Notes: generated from the sequence alone by a model not told the origin. A DNA stretch of 64,000 nt from an uncultured Alphaproteobacteria bacterium (GCA_958295695.1 OY282363.1:744001-808000), one strand, 5' to 3'; positions 26,358 through 36,117 are shown, counted from the stretch's first letter. Numbers and translations: made by a program.

Positions 26358-27176
26358 ATGCCCCATTTCAGGACCTCCGGCGCCAGCCTCTACTACGAGC
26401 AGACGGGTTCGGGCCCCGATATCGTCTGGCTGCCCGGCGGCGACCAGCGCGGCGCGGAGATGCGCTGGCAGGTGGACGGGTTCGGCGACTTCCGCAACAC
26501 CACCATGGACCCGCGCGGAGTGGGCGAGACCGGGCATCTCGAAGGCCCGCCCTGGACCATCCTCGACATGGCGCGCGACGCGGCCGAGCTGATCGAGGCG
26601 CGGTGCGCGCCGCCGGTGATCGCGGCCGGCCTCTCCATGGGCTCGCTGATCGTCCAGGAGCTCGCGATCGGTTGGCCGCATCTCGTCCGGCTGGCGATCC
26701 CCATGGGCACCTTCGCCGTCTCGGAAGGCTTCTCCAGGGAATGGATGGAGGCGGAGGTCCGCTACCGGCGCGAGCATGGCGACCTGCCGCCGGACTTCGC
26801 CATGACCCACTACGCGGCCTTCATGTACCCGCCCGAGGTGCTCGACAACCCCGGCCTCTGGGCCCGGTTGCGCGGCGTGACCTCGGCGGCCTACGAACAC
26901 CGGGACGGCGCCATGCTGGACGCCCAGTGGCAAGCCTGCCTCGACTTCGACACGACCGGCCGCCTGCCCGGCTGCCGGGTGCCCATGCATGTCATCGGCT
27001 TCGGGCTCGACATGCAGGCGCCGCCCGGCCTGGGCAGGAAATGCGCCGAGCTCGCCGGCGACGGCCACTTCCACCGCCTGGAGGGCCTCGCCCACCTCTC
27101 GCTCTGCGGCCACCGGCCCGACGCGGTCAACGCCAAGATCCGGGAGATCGTCGACAGCCTGCCGGAGGGGGCCTGA
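26358..27176 (+). CDS. alpha/beta hydrolase
   Basis: A 272-residue alpha/beta-hydrolase fold protein. It starts MPHFRTSGASLYYEQTGSGP, a typical first strand pair, with the oxyanion region WLPGGDQRG. The nucleophile elbow is GLSMGS with Ser93. The probable catalytic His is in LEGLAHLSLCGH near the C-terminus, and an Asp is available in between. It resembles esterase/lactonase-like members but no substrate can be named. The short distance to pepN (16 bp, with GGGAGGGAACGG as ribosome-binding site) suggests co-transcription. Confidence 0.82.
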   Translation: MPHFRTSGASLYYEQTGSGPDIVWLPGGDQRGAEMRWQVDGFGDFRNTTMDPRGVGETGHLEGPPWTILDMARDAAELIEARCAPPVIAAGLSMGSLIVQELAIGWPHLVRLAIPMGTFAVSEGFSREWMEAEVRYRREHGDLPPDFAMTHYAAFMYPPEVLDNPGLWARLRGVTSAAYEHRDGAMLDAQWQACLDFDTTGRLPGCRVPMHVIGFGLDMQAPPGLGRKCAELAGDGHFHRLEGLAHLSLCGHRPDAVNAKIREIVDSLPEGA

Positions 27177-27375
27177 GCCGGGCCGGGGATTCCTCCCGCC
27201 CGGCGCGCGACGACGGCCTCGCGGCGGAAAACGCGGGGGCTCGACGCGGCCATGGCGGCGGTGCCGACGAGCGCGGGCCGGCGTCCGCGAAAGCCCCGAA
27301 ACCGGGCGCCGTCGTTCCAGGGCGTCCGGTCGTGTGACGCACCGGGCGGAGCGCCCATGGACACGCCGCCCGGAC

Positions 27376-27405
27376 TTGACTCCCGAAGGGAGCGCTATGT
27401 ATGTT
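27376..27405 (+). promoter_or_regulatory. putative aapJ promoter
   Basis: TTGACT at 27376-27381 and TATGTT at 27400-27405, 18-bp spacer, ending 36 bp before the aapJ start codon. It is the best sigma-70-like match in the gap 27177-27441, which otherwise shows no gene. Aap systems are often nitrogen-regulated elsewhere, but I see no clear NtrC or sigma-54 site here. Confidence 0.45.
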
Positions 27406-27441
27406 CACTCGTCACAAGCTTCATTCCGGGAGGAACAACTT

Positions 27442-28458
27442 ATGCGATCATTCGGAGTTCTCGGCTTGGCGGTGGGCGCCGTCATGGCCGCCAGCCAGGC
27501 CATGGCCGGCACGTTGGACGACGTCAAGGCCAACGATTCGCTGCAATGCGGCATCAACACCGGCCTGCCCGGCTTCGCCTTCACCGACGACGACGGCAAC
27601 TGGACGGGTTTCGACGTGGCCTACTGCAAGGCGCTCGCCGCCGCCGTGCTGGGCGACGCCGGCAAGGTCTCTTACGTCAACCTGACCGGCAAGAACCGCT
27701 TTCCGGCGCTGGCCTCGGGCGAGGTCGATGTGCTCTCGCGCAACACCACCTGGACCCTGTCGCGCGACGTCGACCTGGGCTTCACCTTCATCGGCGTCAA
27801 CTATTACGACGGCCAGGGTTTCATCGGCCGCAAGGCGCTGGGCGTGATGAGCGCCGGGGAGCTCGACGGCGCCTCGATCTGCATCCAGACCGGCACCACC
27901 ACCGAGCTCAACCTCGCGGACTTCTTCCGCACCAACGGCATCTCCTACGAGCCGGTGCCGATCGAGACCAACGCCGAGGCGCGCGCCGCCTACGAGGCGG
28001 AGCGTTGCGACGTCTACACGACGGACGCCTCGGGCCTCGCCGCGACCAAGACGACCTTCGCCGACGCCGATGCGCACATGGTGTTCCCGGAGATCATCTC
28101 CAAGGAGCCGCTGGGGCCGCTGGTGCGCCAGGGCGACGACCAGTGGGCCGACATCGCCCGCTGGGTGCTGAACGCGCTGATCAGCGCCGAGGAGCTCGGC
28201 GTGACCCAGGCCAACGTCGCGGAGATGGCCAACGGCACCGACAACCCCGAGGTCAACCGCATGCTGGGTTCCGAGGGCTCGATGGGCGAGATGCTCGGCC
28301 TCGACGCGCAATGGGCCGTCCGCGCCATCGCCGCGGAGGGCAACTACGCGGAGATCTTCGATCGGTATATCGGCCCCGACACCGCGCTCGGGTTGGCGCG
28401 GGGTCTCAACGCCCTCTACAAGGACGGCGGCATCCTCTACTCGCCCCCGATCCGCTAG
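27442..28458 (+). CDS. aapJ: general L-amino acid ABC transporter, substrate-binding protein
   Basis: Periplasmic solute-binding protein of the Aap (general amino-acid permease) system. 338 residues with a signal peptide MRSFGVLGLAVGAVMAASQAMA, cleaved before Gly23. The mature part starts TLDDVKANDSLQCGINTGLP. It contains the AapJ/BztA-specific KNRFPALASGEVDVLSRNTTW and the second cysteine pair region (GASICIQTGTT, AERCDVYTTDASGLA). ATG at 27442 follows an excellent ribosome-binding site GGGAGGA. It is the first gene of aapJQMP. The family takes up a broad range of L-amino acids, acidic ones included, and supports nitrogen nutrition. Confidence 0.95.
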   Translation: MRSFGVLGLAVGAVMAASQAMAGTLDDVKANDSLQCGINTGLPGFAFTDDDGNWTGFDVAYCKALAAAVLGDAGKVSYVNLTGKNRFPALASGEVDVLSRNTTWTLSRDVDLGFTFIGVNYYDGQGFIGRKALGVMSAGELDGASICIQTGTTTELNLADFFRTNGISYEPVPIETNAEARAAYEAERCDVYTTDASGLAATKTTFADADAHMVFPEIISKEPLGPLVRQGDDQWADIARWVLNALISAEELGVTQANVAEMANGTDNPEVNRMLGSEGSMGEMLGLDAQWAVRAIAAEGNYAEIFDRYIGPDTALGLARGLNALYKDGGILYSPPIR

Positions 28459-28538
28459 CGTTCACGACAGCACCGTCCCGCCCGGGCCCTCCGGGCGGGA
28501 CGCCGCCGCAACCGGAATCCGGGTAAGGCCGCGGGACC

Positions 28539-29723
28539 GTGGCCAGAAGCTCAGCCATCGCCGGTGACGGCGGGATCGGTCGCGTATGGACCGACGAGCG
28601 CGCCCGAGGCGTGCTCTTCCAGTTGCTGTTGGTGCTCGGGCTGGCGCTGCTCATCGCCTTCATCGCTTCGAACACGATTGCGAACCTGCAACGCGCCGGC
28701 CTCGCCTCTGGCTACGGCTTCCTGTTCGATACCGCTTCGTTCGACATCAATCAGCGTCTCGTCGCATACTCGTCGACCTCGTCCTACGGACGCGCGTTCG
28801 TCGTCGGCGGCATCAACACCATTCTCGTCGCCGCGATGGGCGTCGTCACCGCGACGATCATCGGCTTCTGCGCCGGCGTCCTGCGACTTTCCAGCAACTA
28901 CCTGATCAGCCGGACGACGGCGGTCTACGTCGAGTTCATCCGCAACGTCCCGGTGCTGCTGCAGATCATCTTCTGGTGGCTGATCATGCTGGCGCTGCCG
29001 CGGGTGCGCGAGAGCCTGTCGATCGGCGATTCGATCTTCCTCAACAACCGCGGCGTGCGCATGCCCGCGCCGATCTTCGAGAGCGGCTCGGCGATCGTGC
29101 TGGCGACGATCCTCGCCGGCGTCGTCGGGACCGTCCTGATCTCGCGCTGGGCCAAGGCGCGCCAGGATGCGACGGGCCGGACATTTCCGGTCGGCCGGGC
29201 GGGCCTCGGGCTGGTCGCCGTCGTTCCGCTGATCGTTTATTTCATCCTTGGCCAGCCGCTCGATTTCGAGCAGCCGGTTCCCCGACAGTTCAATTTGAAA
29301 GGCGGCCTGAACATCACGCCGGAACTGGTGGCGCTGTGGCTCGCGCTCTCGACCTATACCGGAGCCTTCATCTCCGAGATCGTCCGCGCCGGCATTCTGT
29401 CGGTCTCCAAGGGACAGGCCGAGGCGGCCAGCGCGCTCGGCCTGCGGCGCGGGCTGACGATGCGCAAGATCATCCTGCCGCAGGCGCTGCGCGTGATCGT
29501 CCCGCCGACGACCAGCCAGTACCTCAACCTGACCAAGAACTCCTCGCTCGCCGTCGCCATCGGCTACCAGGACATCGTCTCGATCGGCGACACCATCCTC
29601 AACCAGAGCGGCCAGGCGCTCGAGGTGATCTCGATCTACATGGCCTTCTATCTGATGCTCAGCCTGCTCACTTCGGCGTTCATGAACTGGTACAACAAAC
29701 GCATCGCGCTGGTGGAACGATGA
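28539..29723 (+). CDS. aapQ: general L-amino acid ABC transporter, permease AapQ
   Basis: Inner-membrane permease, 394 residues, about eight hydrophobic segments. It has the long insertion between early helices and the transport domain that marks AapQ. The HAAT-family permease signature appears as YTGAFISEIVRAGILSVSKG and then QAEAASALGLRRGLTMRKII, with PQALRVIVPP (EAA loop contacting AapP). GTG at 28539 is the start; the region between aapJ and aapQ (80 bp) has an inverted repeat CCGTCCCGCCCGGGC.../GGGCGGGACG that could trim or weaken the transcript after aapJ. The stop overlaps aapM (ATGA). Confidence 0.94.
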   Translation: MARSSAIAGDGGIGRVWTDERARGVLFQLLLVLGLALLIAFIASNTIANLQRAGLASGYGFLFDTASFDINQRLVAYSSTSSYGRAFVVGGINTILVAAMGVVTATIIGFCAGVLRLSSNYLISRTTAVYVEFIRNVPVLLQIIFWWLIMLALPRVRESLSIGDSIFLNNRGVRMPAPIFESGSAIVLATILAGVVGTVLISRWAKARQDATGRTFPVGRAGLGLVAVVPLIVYFILGQPLDFEQPVPRQFNLKGGLNITPELVALWLALSTYTGAFISEIVRAGILSVSKGQAEAASALGLRRGLTMRKIILPQALRVIVPPTTSQYLNLTKNSSLAVAIGYQDIVSIGDTILNQSGQALEVISIYMAFYLMLSLLTSAFMNWYNKRIALVER

Positions 29724-30832
29724 CGGACCGGCCGTTCCACCGCGACCGGGCGGAGATGCTGCCCGAGCGACCGGCGCCGATCGCCAGCGTCGGTCCGATC
29801 GGCTGGATGCGCGCGAACCTGTTCTCCAGCTATCCGAACACGGCGCTGACGCTGCTCGCGCTCGCGCTTCTGTGGTGGATCGTGCCGCCGATGCTCGACT
29901 GGGCGCTGCTCGACGCCGACTTCACCGGCGAATCCGGCAGGGAATGTACCGCCGAGGGCGCGTGCTGGGCATGGTTCGACCAGCGCATCGACCAGTTCCT
30001 CTACGGCTTCTACCCGGCCGAGGCCTATTGGCGCGTCAATCTGGCCATCGTCCTGCTGGCGCCGGCGCTCGCCTACCTGTTGTTCGGCAATTTGCCCTAT
30101 GTGCGTTACGGCCGTTGGTTCTCGCTCGCCTATCCCGCGATCGCGGCGTTTCTGCTGGTCGGCGGTCTCGGCCTCGAGGGCGTGACCACCGACAAGTTCG
30201 GCGGCTTCATGCTCAACCTCGTCGCCGGCCTGACCGGCATCGTGCTGTCGCTGCCGATCGGCATCCTGCTGGCGCTCGGCCGGCGCTCGCGCATGCCGGC
30301 GGTCCGCATCCTGTCCGTCACGTTCATCGAGTTCATACGCGGCGTGCCGTTGATTACCCTGTTGTTCGTCGCGATCGTCATCTTGCAGCTGTTCCTGCCG
30401 CCGGAGGTCTCGCTCGACCAGTTGGTCCGCGTGATGATCATGATCACGCTGTTCGCCTCGGCCTACATGGCCGAGGTGATCAGGGGCGGTTTGCAGGCGA
30501 TCCCCCAAGGCCAGTACGAAGCCGCGCAGGCGATGGGGCTCAGCTACTGGCGGACGATGCGGCTGATCATCCTGCCGCAGGCGCTGAAGATATCGATTCC
30601 GGGCATCGTCAACACTTTCATCGGCCTGTTCAAGGACACGACGCTGGTCATCATCATCGGCCTGTTCGACATCCTGGGCCAGGCGCGGCTCCTGCAGACC
30701 AACCCCGATTGGCTGGGCAAGGTCGACTACGAGACTTTCGTGCTGACGGCGCTGTTCTTCTTCGTGATCTGTTTCGGCATGTCGCGCTACTCGATCAACC
30801 TCGAAAAGCGTCTGGACACGACGCGACACTAG
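29720..30832 (+). CDS. aapM: general L-amino acid ABC transporter, permease AapM
   Basis: Second permease, 370 residues, forming a heterodimer with AapQ. The N-terminus is hydrophilic (~35 residues), followed by a helix and a periplasmic loop with two cysteines ([15 protein letters not shown]), a feature of AapM. The transport domain carries [59 protein letters not shown] and [20 protein letters not shown]. The start overlaps the aapQ stop by four bases, and aapP follows after 13 bp. Confidence 0.94.
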   Translation: MTDRPFHRDRAEMLPERPAPIASVGPIGWMRANLFSSYPNTALTLLALALLWWIVPPMLDWALLDADFTGESGRECTAEGACWAWFDQRIDQFLYGFYPAEAYWRVNLAIVLLAPALAYLLFGNLPYVRYGRWFSLAYPAIAAFLLVGGLGLEGVTTDKFGGFMLNLVAGLTGIVLSLPIGILLALGRRSRMPAVRILSVTFIEFIRGVPLITLLFVAIVILQLFLPPEVSLDQLVRVMIMITLFASAYMAEVIRGGLQAIPQGQYEAAQAMGLSYWRTMRLIILPQALKISIPGIVNTFIGLFKDTTLVIIIGLFDILGQARLLQTNPDWLGKVDYETFVLTALFFFVICFGMSRYSINLEKRLDTTRH

Positions 30833-30845
30833 GGGAGGGAAAGCG

Positions 30846-31610
30846 GTGCCGGAAGCCGAAACGAAACCGACCAGCGCCGATCCGATCATCCGTATCGCCG
30901 GACTCAACAAGTGGTTCGGCGCGTTTCACGCGCTGCGTGACATCGATCTATCGGTGGCGCGGCGCGAACGCATCGTCATTTGCGGACCGTCCGGCTCCGG
31001 CAAGTCGACCCTGATCCGCTGCATCAACAGGCTCGAGGAGTATCAGGAAGGCAAGGTCGTCGTCGACGGCACCGAACTGACCCACAACCTGAAGAACATC
31101 GACGCCATCCGCCGCGAGGTCGGCATGGTCTTCCAGCAGTTCAACCTCTTTCCCCATCTGACCGTTCTCGACAACTGCACGCTGGCGCCGATCTGGGTGC
31201 GGCGCATGCCCAGGGCCGACGCCGAGGCGCTGGCCATGCGGTACCTGGAGCGGGTCAAGATCCCCGAGCAGGCGGGCAAGTATCCGGGGCAGCTCTCCGG
31301 CGGACAGCAGCAGCGCGTCGCCATCGCGCGTTCGCTCTGCATGGAGCCGCGGATCATGCTGTTCGACGAACCGACCTCGGCGCTCGATCCCGAGATGATC
31401 AAGGAAGTGCTCGACGTGATGGTCGACCTCGCCGAAAGCGGCATGACCATGCTCTGCGTCACCCACGAAATGGGGTTCGCCCGCCAGGTCGCGAACCGCG
31501 TGATCTTCATGGACGAGGGCCAGATCGTCGAACAGGCGCCGCCCATCGAGTTCTTCGAGAATCCGAAGAGCGAGCGCACCCGGCTCTTCCTGAGCCAGAT
31601 TCTTCACTGA
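30846..31610 (+). CDS. aapP: general L-amino acid ABC transporter, ATP-binding protein
   Basis: Cytosolic ATPase driving AapQM. 254 residues. Walker A is GPSGSGKST, the Q-loop is [17 protein letters not shown], the signature is [17 protein letters not shown], Walker B is [15 protein letters not shown], and the H-loop is [19 protein letters not shown] at 30846 has GGGAGGGAAAG upstream. Last gene of the operon. The gap of 233 bp to the convergent rpoN (31611-31843) shows no further gene and no clear terminator. Confidence 0.96.
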   Translation: MPEAETKPTSADPIIRIAGLNKWFGAFHALRDIDLSVARRERIVICGPSGSGKSTLIRCINRLEEYQEGKVVVDGTELTHNLKNIDAIRREVGMVFQQFNLFPHLTVLDNCTLAPIWVRRMPRADAEALAMRYLERVKIPEQAGKYPGQLSGGQQQRVAIARSLCMEPRIMLFDEPTSALDPEMIKEVLDVMVDLAESGMTMLCVTHEMGFARQVANRVIFMDEGQIVEQAPPIEFFENPKSERTRLFLSQILH

Positions 31611-31843
31611 GTCGGCGACCGGCGCTCGAACCCGACGCGACCCAGACGCTTCGGACAGCATCGCAAGGCGGGGCCCGGACCTGCATGGGGGTCTTCCTCC
31701 GGCTGTTCGTTTCCACTCACGGCCCCGGAGACCCCGGCCCCCGCTTCAGGGAACCCCGCTCGTCTCTCTCCGGGCGAAATCGGCGGCCATCCGCGAACCG
31801 TCGCCACCGAACGACATGACCGGTCGATGGCGGGGCGGCGCCG

Positions 31844-33292
31844 TCAAGGTCGGGACGCGCCGATCCGCCGCGCCTCGCGCCTGCGCCGGACCGACGACGG
31901 AATCCGCATGGCCTCGCGGTACTTGGCGACCGTTCGCCGGGCGATGCCGACGCCGTCTCCCCGCAAGGCGCGCGCGATGTCGCCGTCGGACAGCGCCTTG
32001 GCGGGGGTTTCGTCCTCCACGAGCGCCTTGATCCGGTGGCGCACGGCCTCGGCCGAATGCGCCGGCCCGCCCCCGGTATCGTCCAGCGCCGCCGCGAAGA
32101 AGTACCGGAGTTCGAAGACGCCTCGCGGCGTCAGCACGAACTTGTTGCTCGTCGCGCGGCTCACGGTGCTTTCGTGGAGCCCGAGCGCGTCGGCGATGTC
32201 GCGCAGCGCGAGAGGCTTCAGGTGGCGGGCGCCCCGCGCCAGGAACATGTCCTGCCGGCGAACGATCTCGCGCGCCACCCGGAGGATGGTCCGGGCCCGC
32301 CGGTCCAGCGCCCCGACCAGCCAGTTCGCCTCCGCCCACCGTTCGGCGACGAAGGTCTTGTCCGCGTCCGACCGGGCGCCGCCGCGGACCTCGGCGAAGT
32401 ACCGCCCGTTGGCCAGGACGCGCGGCAGGCGCTCGGCGTCGAGCTCCACATTCCAGCCGCCGGCCGCGCCGGTCCTCACGACGACATCGGGGACGACCGC
32501 CTGGACGGGACCGGCCTCGAACCGGAGTCCGGGCTTGGGATCGAGCGCCTTCAACTCGCCGAGCACGTCGAGGATGTCCCGGTCGGAGCATCCGCGGATT
32601 TTCCGCAGGGCGGCGACGTCCCGTTTCGCGACAAGCTCCAGATTGTCGAGCACGGCGCCGCTGACGGGATCGAGACGGTTGAGATCCCGGAGCTGCAGCC
32701 CGAGGCACTCCTTCAGGTCCCGCGCGAAGATTCCGGGCGGATCGAGGCGCTGAAGCCTGGCGAGGACCCGCTCGCAGGCCACCGCGCCGCGGCCGAGCCG
32801 GTCGGAGGCGTCCGCGATCGTGGTCGTGAGATAGCCGGCGTCGTCCAGCGACCCCAGCAGATGGACCGCGATCGACCGTTCGTCGCGTCCGTCGAACGCG
32901 ATCCGGATCTGCCGCGCCACATGGTCATGGAGCGACACGCGGCCGGCGGCCGTTCGCTCCACGCCGTCGGGGGCGTCGACCGCGGCCGCTCCATGCGCCG
33001 CGCCCCAGGGCATGGAGCCCGCCGCGTCCAGGTCCGCGTTCCTCGCGCCGTCGCGGCGGTCGCCGTCGTTCCTTTCGGTCCGGGCCGGCTCCCGCTCCGG
33101 CGACGCGGCGACCGGCGGTTCGGCATCCTCAATCCGGTCGCGCTCCAGGAGCGGGTTGCGCTCGAGTTCCTCCTCGACATAAGCCGCGAGATCGACATTC
33201 GAGAGCTGCAACAGCTTGACCGACCGATGCAGCCGCGGCGTCATCGCGAGCGACGGCGTCTGCCGCGGGTCGAGACGCGGCGCGATCGTCAT
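31844..33292 (-). CDS. rpoN: RNA polymerase sigma-54 factor
   Basis: Sigma-54, directing RNA polymerase to -24/-12 promoters of nitrogen and other genes with enhancer-binding activators. 482 residues. The N-terminal Gln/Leu-rich activator region is seen as LAMTPRLHRSVKLLQLSNVDL and EEELERNPLL. The core-binding domain lies in the middle (LQRLDPPGIFARDLKECL, LKALDPKPGLRF). A helix-turn-helix is at ALRDIADALGLHESTVSRAT, and the RpoN box RRTVAKYREAMRIPSS lies near the C-terminus. It is the last gene of nrnC-lptC-lptA-lptB-rpoN on this strand, 11 bp after lptB. The hpf and ptsN genes that often follow rpoN are not here. Confidence 0.96.
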   Translation of the reverse strand: MTIAPRLDPRQTPSLAMTPRLHRSVKLLQLSNVDLAAYVEEELERNPLLERDRIEDAEPPVAASPEREPARTERNDGDRRDGARNADLDAAGSMPWGAAHGAAAVDAPDGVERTAAGRVSLHDHVARQIRIAFDGRDERSIAVHLLGSLDDAGYLTTTIADASDRLGRGAVACERVLARLQRLDPPGIFARDLKECLGLQLRDLNRLDPVSGAVLDNLELVAKRDVAALRKIRGCSDRDILDVLGELKALDPKPGLRFEAGPVQAVVPDVVVRTGAAGGWNVELDAERLPRVLANGRYFAEVRGGARSDADKTFVAERWAEANWLVGALDRRARTILRVAREIVRRQDMFLARGARHLKPLALRDIADALGLHESTVSRATSNKFVLTPRGVFELRYFFAAALDDTGGGPAHSAEAVRHRIKALVEDETPAKALSDGDIARALRGDGVGIARRTVAKYREAMRIPSSVRRRREARRIGASRP

Positions 33293-33303
33293 GGCCGGAC
33301 GCT

Positions 33304-34065
33304 CTAGAGGCGGAAACGTTCGCCGAGATAGACTTGGCGCACGCCTTCGTGCGCCACGATCTCGTCCGGCGCGCCCTCCATCAGGACGCGGCCCTCGTGG
33401 AGGATGTACGCGCGGTCGATGATGTCGAGCGTCTCGCGCACGTTGTGGTCGGTGACCAGGACGCCGATGCCGCGATCCTTGAGATGGGCGACGAGGTCGC
33501 GGATGTCGCCCACGGCGATCGGATCGATGCCGGCCAGGGGCTCGTCGAGCAGGATGAAGCCGGGCCTGGAGGCGAGCGCGCGCGCGATCTCGACACGCCG
33601 CCGTTCGCCGCCCGAGAGAGCCAGCGCCGGCGTCCGCCTGAGATGCGATATCGAGAACTCGGCCAGCAGTTCGTCCAGCACGGTCTCGCGCGCGTCGCGG
33701 TCCTTCTCGACCACCTCGAGCACGGCGCGGATGTTGCCCTCCACGGAAAGGCCGCGGAAGATCGAGGCCTCCTGGGGCAGATAGCCGATACCGAGCCTGG
33801 CGCGCCGGTACATCGGCAGATCCGTGACGTCGTGACCGTCGAGCGCGATGGCGCCGGAATCGGCGACGATCAGGCCGGTGATCAGATAGAAGCAGGTCGT
33901 CTTGCCGGCGCCGTTCGGCCCCAGCAGCCCCACGGCCTCGCCCCGCCGCACGCCGACGCTCACGTCGCGCAGGACGGGGCGGCGCCGGTAGCTCTTTCTC
34001 AGGTTGCGAGCGGCCAGACCGGTGTTGTGGGCGACAAGCGTGGGTCGTTCGACAGGAGACGCCAT
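33304..34065 (-). CDS. lptB: LPS export ABC transporter ATP-binding protein
   Basis: ATPase of the LptB2FGC machine that extracts lipopolysaccharide from the inner membrane. 253 residues. Walker A is [17 protein letters not shown], the Q-loop region is [20 protein letters not shown] (typical of LptB), the signature is [15 protein letters not shown], Walker B is [16 protein letters not shown], and the H-loop is [15 protein letters not shown]-terminal [19 protein letters not shown] is also characteristic. It lies 12 bp downstream of lptA and 11 bp upstream of rpoN. Confidence 0.97.
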   Translation of the reverse strand: MASPVERPTLVAHNTGLAARNLRKSYRRRPVLRDVSVGVRRGEAVGLLGPNGAGKTTCFYLITGLIVADSGAIALDGHDVTDLPMYRRARLGIGYLPQEASIFRGLSVEGNIRAVLEVVEKDRDARETVLDELLAEFSISHLRRTPALALSGGERRRVEIARALASRPGFILLDEPLAGIDPIAVGDIRDLVAHLKDRGIGVLVTDHNVRETLDIIDRAYILHEGRVLMEGAPDEIVAHEGVRQVYLGERFRL

Positions 34066-34077
34066 CGTGGCGGGATC

Positions 34078-34584
34078 CTAATTCTCATCCGCATCCGCGT
34101 TGAACAGCACATTAACCCGATCGTCGCCGCCGGTCACCAGACTCTGGCCGGTTTCGAGGTTCATGGTGGCCTGATTTCCTCTCAGCACCGCTTCGGCGTT
34201 CGTCAGGACGACATTTCCCGCGAGCGTGACGACCCCGGTGTCGACGTCATAGGCGCCCATGTCGCCCTGGGCCGTCTCGTCGGGCGTCGCGAAGAACACG
34301 TTGCCGAACGCCTCGATGAAGTGGATCGAGTCTTCGCCGTCGTCGCCTTCCCGATAGTGGACGACGAGCTTGTCGGAGCGAAGCGCCAGATCGCCCTGCT
34401 CGACATCGACGTCGCCGATGAACGTGGCGCGCCGCTCGTTCTGCTCGACCTCCATGCTGTCGGCCGTGATCGCGATCGGCAGACTCCTGTCGTGCCGCGA
34501 GGTGTCGAGCGTCTGGCCGGCCGCGGGGAGCGAGACCAGGACGAGGACGGCGAACGCCGGAGAGACCAGATGGCGCGGGATCAT
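34078..34584 (-). CDS. lptA: lipopolysaccharide transport periplasmic protein LptA
   Basis: Periplasmic bridge protein of the Lpt system. 168 residues, with a signal peptide ending near AAG at residues 21-23. The OstA/LptA beta-jellyroll domain shows the repeats ADSMEVEQNERRATFIGDVD, QGDLALRSDKLVVHY and TGVVTLAGNVVLTNAEAVLRG. It overlaps the lptC stop by four bases and precedes lptB by 12 bp, the classic lptC-lptA-lptB order. The acidic C-terminal tail is short. Confidence 0.93.
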   Translation of the reverse strand: MIPRHLVSPAFAVLVLVSLPAAGQTLDTSRHDRSLPIAITADSMEVEQNERRATFIGDVDVEQGDLALRSDKLVVHYREGDDGEDSIHFIEAFGNVFFATPDETAQGDMGAYDVDTGVVTLAGNVVLTNAEAVLRGNQATMNLETGQSLVTGGDDRVNVLFNADADEN

Positions 34585-35261
34585 GGCTGCGCTCCCGGAA
34601 GGATCGTGAGGTGGACCCGGCCGTCGAAGAACAGGCGGTCGCCGTTCTCGGCGACGCGGAAGCCCTGGGCGTCGATCGCGCCCGCGGGTCCCCGCCCGGA
34701 GACCGGAAGATGGCCTTCGGCGACGCCTTTGTCGAGATCGATCAGCGCGTAGTCGCTGTGAAATTCGTAACCTTCGTCCGTGGACACGCTGGCGTTGGCT
34801 TCGACCACGAGGAGCCGGCTGGCCTGGTCGTAGACGCCCCGGTCGGATCGGAAGGTGGTCCCGACCCCGTTTTCCAGTATCGCGCTGCCCCGCAGGTTCT
34901 CGAGGTGGACGATCTTCTCTCGGCCCTGTTCCCGCCAGGCGGCCGTCGCCGTCACGATGTAGGGGTTTCCGTCCTTGTCGGCGCCGAGAAAGCGCGCGTT
35001 CGTCATGACCGGTCGGTCCCCGACCGGCAGGTCGAGCGTCCCGAGGTCGACCATGGTCCCCCGGTCGGCGACGTTGAGGTGGGGCCAGACGATGACCGTG
35101 ACGGCGAGCGACAGGGCGCCGACGGGAAGCAGCCAGCGCATCAGGCCGACGAACCGCGTGTGGCGCCCGCCGCCTCCGATGCGACGGTGGCCTTGCGCCG
35201 CCGCCGGCCCCGGTGGGCGGGCGGCGCCCGGGGCGGCTGTCGGGATTCCGTCATGGGTCAT
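34581..35261 (-). CDS. lptC: LPS export ABC transporter periplasmic protein LptC
   Basis: Bitopic inner-membrane protein linking LptB2FG to LptA. 226 residues. A Pro/Ala/Gly-rich cytosolic start precedes one transmembrane helix (WLLPVGALSLAVTVIVWPHL, about residues 44-63). The periplasmic beta-jellyroll follows, with MTNARFLGADKDGNPYIVTA and KGVAEGHLPVSGRGPAGAID. Its position ahead of lptA-lptB is decisive. It begins 27 bp after the nrnC stop. Confidence 0.9.
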   Translation of the reverse strand: MTHDGIPTAAPGAARPPGPAAAQGHRRIGGGGRHTRFVGLMRWLLPVGALSLAVTVIVWPHLNVADRGTMVDLGTLDLPVGDRPVMTNARFLGADKDGNPYIVTATAAWREQGREKIVHLENLRGSAILENGVGTTFRSDRGVYDQASRLLVVEANASVSTDEGYEFHSDYALIDLDKGVAEGHLPVSGRGPAGAIDAQGFRVAENGDRLFFDGRVHLTILPGAQP

Positions 35262-35288
35262 GCCGGGCGGCTCTCCACGATGGTGGGC

Positions 35289-35900
35289 TCAGTGCTCGAA
35301 GATGTCGGGTTCGTCCCAGCCGGACAAGTCGAGCTGCGCCCTGTAGGGCAGGAAGTCGAACAGGGCCCGCGCCAGTTCGGCGCGCCCCTCGCGGGCGAGG
35401 CGGCGGTCGAATTCGTCCCTGAGACGGTGCAGGTGCAGCACATCCGACGCGGCGTACCTGAGCTGTTCGTTGCTGAGCTCGGGCGCGCCCCAGTCGCTGC
35501 TTTGCTGCCGCTTCGAGATGTCGACATCGAGCACCTCCTTGCAGAGGTCCTTCAGGCCGTGCCGGTCGGTGAAGGTGCGCACCAGCCTGGAGGCGATCTT
35601 GGTGCAGTACACGGGAGCGACCGTGACGCCGAGGCGGCGCTTCATGACCGCGAGATCGAACCTGGCGAAGTGGAATATCTTCAGGATGTCGGGATTGCCG
35701 AGCAGCGCGACGAGATTGGGCGCCCCGGTCTGGCCCCGGGCGATCTGCACCAGGTGCGCGTTGCCGTCGCCCGACGAGAGCTGCACCAGACACAGACGGT
35801 CGCGCGCCGGGTTGAGGCCCATCGTTTCGGAATCGACGGCGACCACCGGGCCGAGATCGAGATCGTCCGGCAGGTCGCCCTGATAGAGCAGATGGGCCAT
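35289..35900 (-). CDS. nrnC: NrnC-type nanoRNase (RNase D family 3'-5' exonuclease)
   Basis: A 203-residue DEDDy exonuclease lacking the HRDC domains of true RNase D. This is the size and form of NrnC, which degrades dinucleotides and short RNAs and replaces Orn in Alphaproteobacteria. Catalytic residues are visible: DSETMGL (Asp and Glu, motif I), FHFARFDLAVMKRRL (motif II Asp) and YAASDVLHLHRL (motif III Tyr and Asp). CTKIASRLVRTFTDRHGLKDL and the C-terminal LDLSGWDEPDIFEH match what I know of Brucella/Bartonella NrnC. ATG at 35900 leads into MAHLLYQGDLPDDL, the expected beginning; the longer upstream frame is unsupported. First gene of the lpt-rpoN transcript. Confidence 0.88.
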   Translation of the reverse strand: MAHLLYQGDLPDDLDLGPVVAVDSETMGLNPARDRLCLVQLSSGDGNAHLVQIARGQTGAPNLVALLGNPDILKIFHFARFDLAVMKRRLGVTVAPVYCTKIASRLVRTFTDRHGLKDLCKEVLDVDISKRQQSSDWGAPELSNEQLRYAASDVLHLHRLRDEFDRRLAREGRAELARALFDFLPYRAQLDLSGWDEPDIFEH

Positions 35901-36030
35901 GCCGCCAATCGGGCCGTTGCAAGTCCATGGAAAGCTAGGCCCGGCGCGTTCCGAGCGCAAGCGGGAGCGCGGCGTCGCGTTCGTCCGGGGGAGGCAAAAT
36001 TCGAGTCGGCGGGATCGTCCGGAGCGGACG

Positions 36031-36117
36031 TGGTGCCCAGGAGAAGACTCGAACTTCCACGGGGTTGCCCCCACAGGTACCTGAAACCTGCGCGTCTACC
36101 AATTCCGCCACCTGGGC
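36031..36117 (-). tRNA. tRNA-Leu (CAG)
   Basis: An 87-nt cloverleaf with the CCA end encoded. The acceptor stem is GCCCAGG (36117-36111) paired with CCTGGGC (36041-36035). The anticodon stem CAGGT/ACCTG encloses the loop TTCAGGT, giving anticodon CAG for CUG codons. The long variable arm of class II tRNAs and the TTCGAGT T-loop are present. It is isolated; upstream lies a near-consensus promoter. Confidence 0.95.

Noticed and set aside
21930-26359. Upstream part of a 1797-codon minus-strand frame opposite hyuB and pepN
   Set aside because: Only its last ~270 codons (20966-21780) resemble a real protein. The rest lies antisense to two clear genes and is a composition artefact.
31682-31816. 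Short frame MGVFLRLFVSTHGPGDPG after aapP
   Set aside because: No ribosome-binding site or family resemblance; lies in the convergent gap and looks like chance.
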